DNA of 64,000 nucleotides. Source: Prinia subflava (lineage: Eukaryota; Chordata; Aves; Passeriformes; Cisticolidae). The position numbers were made by a program, and so were the translations under genes. The notes beneath the pieces were generated by a model. That model was not told the DNA's origin. It searched no databases and saw only the letters and a program-made list of their open reading frames with translations. This document shows positions 29,622 to 38,790 of this stretch, piece after piece. The stretch covers positions 138,921,602 to 138,985,601 of the forward strand of contig NC_086247.1 in NCBI RefSeq assembly GCF_021018805.1, given 5' to 3'. Each line of letters opens with the position of its first letter. Positions within the stretch are counted from its first letter, which is position 1.

Positions 29622-29765
29622 ATGCTGCCAGTAGCTGAAAGTTTCATTCAGCATGACCCTGTGCTCCAACACTCTACTGAGTTCAGTGGTTTAAGTGCAA
29701 CCTCAAGCTATAACAGTCTTGCTGAATTTTATGACCAATTCCAAGCAAAAATAATTTTTTTCCAG
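29622..29765 (+). other. Exon-shaped segment, unproven
   Basis: A pyrimidine-rich stretch ending TTTTTCAG directly precedes an ATG. The frame then stays open for exactly 48 codons to CAG followed by GTAATA, a plausible splice donor. The length (144) is a multiple of three. The hypothetical peptide starts MLPVAESFIQHD and has no domain I recognise. Against it, the last codons come from a T-rich run that itself resembles an acceptor, and no neighbouring exon is visible. This could easily be chance in AT-rich DNA. Confidence 0.12.
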
Positions 29766-31792
29766 GTAATAGTGTCTCATTGTGGGGAGACATGCAACCA
29801 AGTAAATAAAAAGTCAAATTATATGTATCAAAGAAATACTCTGTAGAATTCCATGAGCATGTGAAGAACAGAAAATCACCATAAGCCTGGCATGTCCAAA
29901 TATCAGAGGTACAGTGCATAAATTATACAGTTAATCTGACTTTGCACAGTAAGTGGGTTTCATATGGGTTGTGCAGTCCATCTGGGCAACATATGCTGAG
30001 AAGGTTTAACACTGTGGAAGCACTGCAGACTTTGTAGGGTTGATCTGCAGTGCACATGAATGTGTCTAGGATTTCCAGATATCCAGCAGCTCAGGCAGAG
30101 TTGCTATTCTGGTGAGACTGTTCCAGACAATTGTCAGCATTCTCAAATTCATCCCCAACAAAATTTCCAGGAACATAGAAGGACATGACTGGTAAAAGCC
30201 AGATATAAGGTAGGTGAGAAAAAAAATCCTACTTTATATATCAAACTTCTATTATTGACCTTATTCCAGTGCCTCAGACTGTCATCTCCTCAAGACCTAT
30301 GAGAAGTAAGTCAATAACCTAATGTGTTAAATAGATGCCAAATAAAGAAATGAAATAAAAAGCCAAATAAAAAAATCAACCAGCCAACAAACAAACCCAG
30401 TTCTACATATAGTTCCTAAGGAGAAATACATGACACCATTGTGTCGGGGAGAATGGGATAAACCATTCCAGTGTGTGACTCCCACGTTAACCTGAAGAAG
30501 CATACATGCACTAGGTATCTGAGAACTGCATTTGTTCTAAATACAGCTGTGACCCTTTTTCAATATTCTTTCTCCTTCAGAACTGCAGCCACTCACTCCA
30601 GCTGCGAGCAGGAAGTTCCTGAGAAGTTGAGTGGGCACGGCAAAGGAGGTCACTTGAAGGCAGCCTGTTCTGGGCCAGTAACCCCATTCATTCACCCGGG
30701 ATTCCTTTTCCATCAGACACTGTCTAGTGTTACTGGACTTGGTATTGATTGCCAGGGAACTTTGACATTTGCTTGCTGTTGTTTGATGAAAGCAGCTAAT
30801 TGGAGTGCTTCCTCTGAGGAAAACCTTTCACATATGTGGAGTCCTTTGTACCTGTGCATGTGTAGGTGATACATTCTGAGAGTGACATAAAGAAAAGCTG
30901 TTTATACGTAGCATAAACGTAGCTAGCTGCTCTTGCTTTGCTAGACGTTCACTCATAACTTGCAATTCAATTCCATCACCTGTAACAAAATACTCGAGAC
31001 AACTGTAAACTAAATGTCAGCCCTCTTTCTTCTCAGAGAAGCTGCCTTTTTCATTCAGCAGAATTAACCAACTTACTTTAAAAATACTTCTCTTTTTTTG
31101 GAAAATACCCAGAGGGTTGGGGTTTTAAAGCAGTTTTACAGAAACTCAATTGAAAACAATATGAAGTGATTCAAATAGAAAGGACTGAAAAGTGGAATAT
31201 AAATCCTGATATAAGACTTCAGATGTTTTTGCATACAAATGTTTTTTTAACCCTGGTACTCACCCATGTTATACATGAATAAGGTGAAATGAACAAGCAG
31301 AATCAGAGACCCAACAGCAAAGCACAAAAAATGTATTTCTATAGTGTGCATGAAATTGAAAACAAATCATAAGCTACAGCACAGTTTCTTCAAACATCTT
31401 TTTCTAACTCAACAGCTTCTTGGTAAGATGATTTAGGTGATGAGCATGCTTGTATAAATGCCATGTGGGCCACAAAGTATGTACTCCACCTGTAGAAACT
31501 GCTGTCCTAACTTATCCCAACTTCCTTTGCACCCCTAATTTTTTCTTTTTTTTTTTTTTCCAGTGCAACAATTGCAATAGCACTGACATAAGGCAGGACT
31601 TACTCCAACATTCTCCACAGCTTCCTTTGGAAAATACATCGAAGTTTGTACTGAAAGTATCTCCTGACAAACAGATCTTTTGGGGATTATGGTGCCACCC
31701 CCTCTCCCCACCTGCCCTTTCTCTTCTCTTTATTTTTTGTTGCTTAAGAGATGGATGGTTATTATCAGTTTATTATTGCTGCTTTTCCACAG

Positions 31793-32021
31793 ACTTTCTC
31801 AAATGTCAAGTGAATCTGATCTGGAGTTCAGGCCCATAATTACACTGGACCAGCTCCAGGAACTCGTAAATAAATCGGTGGTGGCTGCTATGGTTGCCAG
31901 AGCTCTCTCATTTTGCTCTTCTGAGGGTGGACAGAGGCTTTGGCTCTTTCCTAAAATTCTACACTTGCTACAGAGTTTTTCACACCTTATTTTAAAAGAC
32001 CCTAGGTTTTCTCTACTCTAG
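31793..32021 (+). other. Possible coding exon or remnant, unidentified
   Basis: A good acceptor (TTATTATTGCTGCTTTTCCACAG) ends at 31,792. Eleven bases later an ATG opens a 72-codon frame ending in TAG at 32,019-32,021. The first half has a coding-like composition (MSSESDLEFRPIITLDQ, then LQELVNKSVVAAMVARAL), resembling an amphipathic helix. The second half looks like random translation. Possible donors inside are CTC/GTAAAT and TCG/GTGGTG near 31,866-31,880; neither is strong. I do not recognise the peptide. It could be one exon of a plus-strand gene or lncRNA, a remnant of a mobile-element protein, or chance. Confidence 0.18.
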
Positions 32022-33730
32022 ACTGCTACATTGTTCAATGTGTTCATTTAGGAAAAAGCAGCTGAGATGTGGATTGCTTTTTTTTTTTTTTTCCCCTGCT
32101 TTCTCTATATGTTCGAACCTTGCAGGAACAGACATTATTTCTGTCTCTCTCCTCTGGCCTCTTTGTTGACATTAATAGTTTACATTACATAGGGCTCTAC
32201 AGCCAGGCACATCTTTGTCACAGCATATCAGCTGTGCCCAGCCGCAGAGGTCAGCGCCGAGGCTTGGCAAGAAACTCCCTCAAATGCAGAGATGTCTGGA
32301 TTCAGGATCATGGGTTTAAAAGGAGCAGGTACAGCATTCATTCCCAGGCCTGGCTTACTGAGGTCTGAGAAGTTTACTAGTGATTTTAAATGTTGCTTTC
32401 AAGCCTGTTTCTAATCATGTCAACGCACATACAGCACAGCATCTGGTTACAGAACGGAATCTCCAGCCAGTGCAGGCTTGAAAGAAAAAGGTACAGATAT
32501 TTGTCTTCTGATATTTTTTGACACTTTTTTCCCTGAAAAACTTCAAATAAACTACTGAAGCACATCATGAGAGTTGATCCAGAATATGCAACTGTTCAGA
32601 ACATGGTTCCTCTCCTTCAACCTCATCTGCAATTAGAACTAGTCCCCACATCAGCCATTCATTGATGCAGAAGGCAGCACAGATCACAATTTGCACAACT
32701 TGATCTACAGTGGGTTTTTACCAGAAGCTAAAATAATTCCTGAAATCAGAACTAATCCTCAGTGCAGACAAGGCCTCAGACTGCCAACTAGCTCCACATG
32801 TTTTTAAGATGTGAATACTTGTGTGCTGCCAATGAGACCGAGATGACCAATTCTTTTCACGTGGGTCACTTCAAGGCCAGCAAATGGTATGAGCATTTCC
32901 CCAGTGCTAGCCTGGCTCACAGACACACCAGTCACATAAAGGTGAAAGTTGCTGGAATCCTTTATAATGGATTGAGTCATTGTGTCTTCTGCAGAGCACT
33001 TTTCAAAACAAAGCAAAATACTTTATGGAGTGGAAAACATGGAATGATTTGCAAAAAAATGTCATTTCTTTTCTATATCCCTCCCCAGGGAGCCCATTGT
33101 TCAAATAAGTATTTGCTTGTGCCCCAAAGTACAGATGTTTTTGACTCTCGTCATAAATCAAACATGCTTATGTCTAACACATTTAAAAAGAGTAGAAAAT
33201 AGCAGACATGGATTAAGATGGTTGGTCTGACCCAAATTATAGTCCTTCAATACTGTTAATTTTTGTTGATTCTTCTGGGAACAAAAGATTCAACAACATC
33301 ATTGTGCCTTCCTCTTCTTCCTTGGAATTAAAATCAATCTTTTACTCTTTTTGAAATGTAAATTTGAAATAATCATGTATCTGGATCATGGATTAAGTTT
33401 GCAAGAGAAAAGTCTCTGGCAGAAGATGGCAGAGACCGTGCCTAAAGCTAAATCCAGACACACAAATCAGCTCTGAGCTAGGGTGAAAACGGAGTTCTGG
33501 TTAAATGGGTTGCAGGTTTTCAGTTGCAAAAGTTCCATCGAGAAACCATTCTGATATTTAAAAACAAGCAAGAACAGCCTCATGCCATTTACAAGAAAAG
33601 TAAATTTAGCATTCCAATTACTTTTTTCTCCCCTCAGATAATTCTCTCAGGCCTGTGTTAATGGGCTTTCTTTTCAGAATCAGAGTTCAATCTCTAAACC
33701 TTGACAATTCTAGTGAGATGGTGCTGCCTC

Positions 33731-33778
33731 TTTTTTTTTTTTCTTTTTATTTATTTATTTATTTATTAAATTTTTTTT
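33731..33778. repeat. T-rich and (TTTA)n low-complexity tract
   Basis: T12, then C and T5, then about six ATTT units, then an AAA and T9. Simple-sequence DNA. Confidence 0.9.
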
Positions 33779-34664
33779 CCCATAAGGAAAGACAAGCCTT
33801 TGATAGTTTCATACAGGGGTGTTGAACAATAGGATAAGCTGTCTTGAAAGGCAGCAGGATAAGCCATATTTTCATGGTCAGTTTTTTAATCCATGGCTTT
33901 TAACCTTGCCTTGATTTCTGTTTGACCTCCTTTGCACAGTAGTTTTCTTCTTTCTCTCCTTCAGACTGGAAGGACACATCTATGCTTTCTATTTGATGTG
34001 GGTTTCATGTATCTGCACAAAGTAATTCATAACCACTTGGCAAAAGGCATAAGCCCACACCACATCATTATCCTGCAATTAAGAAAATTCTCCCTGGTAC
34101 AAGGCTATAAAGCCCAGTGATATTTCAAGCTAAGCTCTCAATATTCATTCTGAATTCATCTAGGGCACAAAGCCACTGTAGTGCTGCAGAGAGATTTTGT
34201 AGTGTGCCTCATAAAGTACTTGTTGAGTACTGATTGGAAATTTTTTAGGTTTGCCTCATCTCAGCACATTTCTACACCTTAAGATTCTCTCCTGCTTCTC
34301 TGCACAGACTTCACACAGATATAGAGAAGATAGCTCTTTGCAGCTGAATGGAACAGAAGCATGTATTGTGTTTGGTTTTGTGTGTCCTCTACCTAAGTAG
34401 TCAGGTTTAACATGATCTTCAAATGATTTTTAGATTTTTGATTATTCTGTGTTGCTGGTCAGATTGCTTTGTAAGACTTGATCAAGCAGGTCTTGAATTA
34501 TCCATATAATTCACTTATAAAATCTTTGATTAAAGTAAAAGATTGAAGTGAAAGGAGGATAAAAAGATTCTACCCTCAGGGATATTTAATATCAGTCAGT
34601 TCCAGTGCTGTGTTTCCCTTTTACTGTGTGGACAAACACCTTTCCCGCGTCAGAGCTGAAGTCT

Positions 34665-35090
34665 GTAACATTTTATTTGTATTTCCTAATGATGCCTTGA
34701 TTTAAATAAGTACATCCGAGGGAAAAAGTTTCACCCCTTAAATAAAAATGTGGTGATGACTTTCCAACCTCTGCCTCACGTGGTCCCAGCAGCGGGGAGA
34801 GAGCAGGACATTTCTCGAATAGCTCCTTTGGACAGCCTTCTCCCCAAGGTCCTCCAGCATCTGCTGCAGCCCAGCAGGGGCAAACTCTTCCGTCAGGTTG
34901 AGACAGCCTGGAAAGGTCGTGCAAGTCAATAAAGAGAACAGTCGTGTGTCTCTGCATGTACACCACAGAGAAACACTGTCCAGAAGCGCTGCTAATGCAG
35001 GAGCTACCCATACACGTACCGAGTGACGCGGCCGAGCCCTCCCAGCCCTTTGCTGCCCTGGAGCTCTCTCGTTGGCCCTGCTCTCCTCTG
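34665..35090 (-). other. Candidate short divergent minus-strand transcript (two exons)
   Basis: Read on the minus strand, a CCAAT box (35,110-35,106) and an AT-rich TTTAAT are followed by a short GC-rich stretch. This stretch ends at a GTACGT donor (exon end 35,020). After a 112-base gap comes a pyrimidine-containing acceptor ending CCTTTCCAG (exon start 34,907). The next frame is open for 56 codons to TAA at 34,740-34,738. It includes LTEEFAPAGLQQMLEDL and ends near RQRLESHHHIFI. A canonical AATAAA signal follows at 34,677-34,672, so splicing and polyadenylation signals agree in order and direction. The spliced frame has no ATG in the first exon; the only in-frame start is an internal ATG in the second. 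It may therefore be a promoter-divergent lncRNA rather than a gene. The protein is not recognised. An alternative unspliced frame starts MGSSCISSASGQ at about 35,008. Confidence 0.25.
34672..34677 (-). terminator. Minus-strand AATAAA polyadenylation signal
   Basis: AATAAA on the minus strand, about 60 bases past the TAA stop of the exon-like minus-strand frame. It is meaningful only if that transcript exists. By itself the hexamer is common in AT-rich DNA. Confidence 0.25.
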
Positions 35091-35260
35091 AGCAATTAAA
35101 GATTCTATTGGCCGGGCTCGGTGAAAGGGACCCAAAACGCCGCTCCCCGCCTCGCCGGGCGCGGCTCCTTTAAGGCGCGGAGCGGCGCCGGCGGGAGCGG
35201 GAACGGCAGCGGGAACGGGAACAGGAGCGGGTCCGGCCCGCTCCCGCTCCTCTCCAGTCG

Positions 35261-35305
35261 GTTCGGTTCGGTTCGGTTCGGTTCGGTTCGGTTCGGTTCG
35301 GTTCG
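35261..35305 (+). repeat. (GTTCG)9 CpG-containing pentanucleotide repeat in the promoter
   Basis: Nine perfect tandem copies of GTTCG, followed by related GCCCG units. Every unit contains one CpG. The array lies within the CpG island, about 250 bases upstream of the first-exon donor, so it is in the core promoter or the 5' leader of the transcript. On the minus strand it reads CGAAC, which gives the EPNRT peptide repeats of spurious frames. Tandem repeats at such a position can vary in length between individuals. Confidence 0.97.
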
Positions 35306-35479
35306 GCCCGGCCCGGTCGGTGCCCGCGGGGCCGGGCGCTCCGCAGCCCCCGCCGCTCCCGGGCCGCCCCGCCCGCTCCGGGGGGCGCCGAGCCCCGGCC
35401 CCGCCCGGGCCCGCCCCGCGGCAGAGGGGGCCGCCCCCGCCCCCCGCGGCCGCGCCGCTCCCCCCGCCCCGCTCCGCCC

Positions 35480-35556
35480 CGCCGACCGGCCGGAGGCACG
35501 GACGGACTGACGGACGAGGCCGCCGGAGCAGCGGCTGCCCCGCCGCCGGGTGCGAG
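35480..35556 (+). other. Presumed untranslated first exon of an unidentified plus-strand gene
   Basis: The exon end is supported by a consensus donor, GCGAG/GTGAGT, at 35,556/35,557. The transcription start is not visible and the left boundary is a guess within the GC-box region; it could lie anywhere from about 35,300. From that left edge to the donor there is no ATG followed by a sustained frame, so the exon is probably 5' untranslated leader and translation should start in a downstream exon. Many vertebrate genes have this arrangement, with a CpG-island leader exon and a very long first intron. I cannot name the gene because no recognisable coding exon is in the window. Confidence 0.6.
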
Positions 35557-38500
35557 GTGAGTGGCGGCGGCCGCGCTCTGCCCGCGGGAGGGGAGCCCGC
35601 CCGGCGCTGCCCCGGGCACGGCCGCTGCCGCCGTGGCGGAGGCGCCGCGGGCTCCCCGCGCTCCCGGGCAGCGCCTTTGGTGGCGGCGGTGCCGCGGAAA
35701 CTCGCCCGCGGCTGCCGCCGGGGCCGCGCTGTCACTGAGCTCGGGGCTCTCCGTGGGGCAGCCCGTGAGGATGCGGGCTCGCCCGGACTCCCCGCACGCC
35801 GCGGGGCACCTGCTCCGGGCCGGCTGCAGCCGGGGCCGCCGGCGGCGCGGGGCTCCGCGGGCACGGCTCGGCGCCCCGGGAGCAGCGAGCGGGGGGCGGC
35901 GCAGGGGCCGCTCCCAGTGGGGCTGAGAAGTGTTTGGAGGAGTTTTGCCTCTTCTTTCAGCTGGAAAAGCGAAGGCATCGGCGGCGGCAGCAGCGCGCAC
36001 GTGTGATGTAAAGAAAGAGGGACTTTATGATGCTGGCTGGTTGCAGCTCAGCAGGATACCGGGAGAGGCGGACACAAGCAACAGGGCTTGTTGAGTGGTG
36101 CACGGAACCGCTCCGGGCCAGAGCCCCCGAGCTGGTTTGGAGAGACTGAGTACTCACCTTGGCTTAAATGGGTCACCAGTGGGGTTCCAGCTTGCCCCGA
36201 CTTGCCCAAACTTCAGAAAACAATATGACGTTTAGAAAGGGGGGAAACATTAGGTATTGTGATTAATAGGAGAAAAATGAGTAGGATATGCTGATAGGTA
36301 TCAGTGCAGTGCTTGTAGTGTTTTACATAGAGCGTGGATACCCAGTGCTGCAGAGCTGACTGTTTAATTAAACCTTTGCATCCATTCTACTCATAACACT
36401 TCATGAAGCCTGCTGGATCACAATAATGGATTAAGACTCTTTTAAGAGAGACTTAAGTGGTCTTTCGAAGACTGAGTGTACTCAAGTTTATTACTTGGCA
36501 GGGGGCAGCAGCATGAAGCCTGGGAATGAAAATAGGAAGAGAACATCACTCATTTAGTTTTGATATCGTGTCTTTGACAGTTGTATCATCATAGACTGAT
36601 CCTAGCTCAGATAACATCTCATGTTTTGAAAAACATTACTCTTGTCCTGGTTGGTACCTACTGCTAGCTGTGCAAGCAGTCCCTCTGGTTTGGAATATGT
36701 TCTGAACAAGTCTGCTTGTTTTTATAATGGGCAAATGTGTTTCTGGAAGAGTAAACCAAACTGTATCATACTGAAAAATGTTCTCAGCCTGTAATATCTT
36801 AATCTTATGTGTTCAAAATGAAAACAAACAGCCACCGGAAGACTGAAACCACTCTTGACTGATTCACGTGCTAATGTGGTTTATGACAACAGAACTGTGT
36901 GCAGTGTTTCTGCACTGAGGTATCTTTACCTTAGGCCTGGAAGTGCAGCTCGAGGTGAGGATGTGCTGCCCGCTGACTCTGTGTAACCAGCAGAGGCAGA
37001 GGTCCAGCCTGAGTTTTCAGAGAAACAGCTCTGGTTTCTTTATGGTCCTTTTGGAGCCTTCATGAGATAGAAGTGCTTGTTCTGGAGCCTGGGAAGGAAT
37101 AGTGGTAATGTTCCCTGCTCCTGAATCACAGGCTTGACAGCGGTTCTTGCCAAGAGATGTTCTTCCCTGGTGGGACATTGAGAGACTTGAGATGTCACCC
37201 TGTTTTTCTCTGCCCCCTGAGGCTGCAATAAAAAGGTTTCAGCCTGGTCCTTAAATACATGCAGTCATAGGTAATGGCATGGTGAGGTGAACTACAGTAC
37301 TTTGCTCATTTTCAGTTCTGCTTTGTTTATCTGTGTGAAGGCTTTGTTAGATGTTACTAGCAAAGTGATGCAGCTAAAAGTTTGATTTGCTATCCTGATA
37401 GGAAATATGCTTCAGCTTTCACTTTAAAGTAGTTGAGTGTTAATTGTAATGCTTAAAGAGCTGTATCTAGCATGGGTGTGTGTGCTTGTAAGTTTATCTG
37501 GCCATGGTATCATTACTAACCTCTCTGATACAGGCAGGACCAAAGTGTCCATCCTGTGTAGAAACTTCTGCAGTCACCAGAGGAAAGTCATGGGCTTTTT
37601 CACAATAAAGCTCTGAACAAAATTCCTGTCTTCAGGTGAGTGTTAGCTCCTGCTAGGTGTGGCCTGACTGTATGCCCCTGGGGAAATCATTTCACGCCCT
37701 TTGTTTCCCTAGAAAATTTATAGTTTCCAACTGCACGGCTCGGTTCTGAGTGGATGCAAACCATGCTGACTCATATGCTGAACTGCAGCCTTGCTCCATA
37801 TAAACACAAGCACACTTCTAAAATATTTAATTTGTAATGTCCTCTGTGGAGAGCTATCCCACAGCTACTGGCGTAATTCCCAGAAGCAGCAGATTCTGGG
37901 GTTCTGGGAGTTTCAAAGGCCATTGGTGCCCAGCAGGATAATCATCTGAACTAGTTTAGTGTAGTTTATCCTGGCACTGGGACAGTTCAAACTGAACAGG
38001 TATTTAATCTTGCTTAAAGCAAGCCTGCTTTGAACAATACGTGGTATGTGTATGAACGATCTGGAGCCTGTTGGGACATGGCTGTCAGGAGATCTACATG
38101 GAGGGAAATCTTTGTTATGGCAAGTACACTTTGGTGTATATGTACCTCCCAACAGTTTCTAAAACAACCTCTGTGGGCAGTTAATAGTAAAATCGGGAAT
38201 AAGCTATTAGAATATTTATTTTCTTAGTTCCTCTCTGGCGAATACCAGTGGTAATTGTCTTGTGAAATACCCAAGTTTATATCCAGTGGTAAAATGCATG
38301 TTAAAAAAACCCTGAGAAGTACAGAAATATACTCTCATTCATGCATACAAAAATTCTCATTCTTTTAATTGAAAATAAGATACAGTCTATGATTTGGCTA
38401 CAAAGGAGGAGAGTGGAACCAAAAAATTACTTCTAAGTACACTTATTCTCTGTACCTGCTAAGTACAGTACTGGAGTTTTAAGATAAGTATCTTTTCCTT

Positions 38501-38636
38501 TTAAGCAGTAATTAGTTCAGTGGAGACTAGTCAATAAAAAACTAGAGTTCTTTGCTTCTTTTGTGGGTTTTAAAATTTGGGTTTGTTTTTTTTTTTTGTT
38601 ATTAATGTGAGCTTGGTTGAAAGAGTGACCCATTAC

Positions 38637-38790
38637 GATAAGGTCAGGGAGTAATCTGGGAGAGGTTCAGTGCATGTTATGGATGGTCTAGATCAATCCC
38701 AGATCACTTGCTCAGGTGGGCTGACAGTGCATTACCTGTAATTGTTAAACACATCTGTTTGCTGAACTGTGCTCAGCTTTGCTGAGTCAT
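38637..38790. promoter_or_regulatory. GATA site plus NF-E2/MARE motif, candidate intronic enhancer
   Basis: GATAAG occurs at 38,637-38,642. A full NF-E2-type motif TGCTGAGTCAT occurs at 38,780-38,790, about 140 bases away. Between them the sequence is repeat-free. GATA and NF-E2/AP-1 motif pairs are typical of some blood-cell enhancers. Both motifs are short, so function is an inference. Confidence 0.2.

Larger units (their letters stand above)
21453..34640. other. Mostly AT-rich unique non-coding DNA upstream of the CpG island
   Basis: About 13 kb with no gene that can be named. Simple repeats include A17 at 23,497-23,513, (AG)7 near 23,807-23,820, AAAC units at 26,549-26,583, T14 at 31,546-31,559, T15 at 32,078-32,092 and a T/TTTA tract at 33,731-33,778. 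Parts such as 27.78-27.92 and 29.05-29.40 kb are AT-rich with clustered TAAT cores and no repeat decay. They could be conserved regulatory DNA, but only alignment would show it. Two exon-shaped segments are listed separately. Confidence 0.55.
35015..36005 (+). promoter_or_regulatory. CpG-island promoter
   Basis: About 1 kb of very GC-rich DNA with dense CpG, in sharp contrast to CpG-poor flanks. It holds an inverted CCAAT (ATTGG at 35,106-35,110) and many GC boxes (CCGCCCC/CCCCGCCC runs at about 35,360-35,480). There is no strong TATA box, and a canonical E-box CACGTG lies at 35,998-36,003. CpG islands of this size in vertebrates mark promoters of broadly expressed or developmental genes. The GTGAGT donor inside it and the T/G-skewed DNA to its right say that the main transcript runs rightward. 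The signals on its left flank suggest it may fire in both directions. The long GC-rich open frames on both strands (up to 324 codons) have low-complexity R/G/P/A composition and look like compositional artefacts. Confidence 0.93.

Noticed and set aside
32798..33202. 134-codon plus-strand frame
   Set aside because: No domain, and a competing frame on the other strand. Composition looks random.
35004..36006. GC-rich open frames of up to 324 codons in the CpG island on both strands
   Set aside because: Stop codons are rare in GC-rich DNA. The R/G/P/A composition and EPNRT repeats come from base composition and the GTTCG array.
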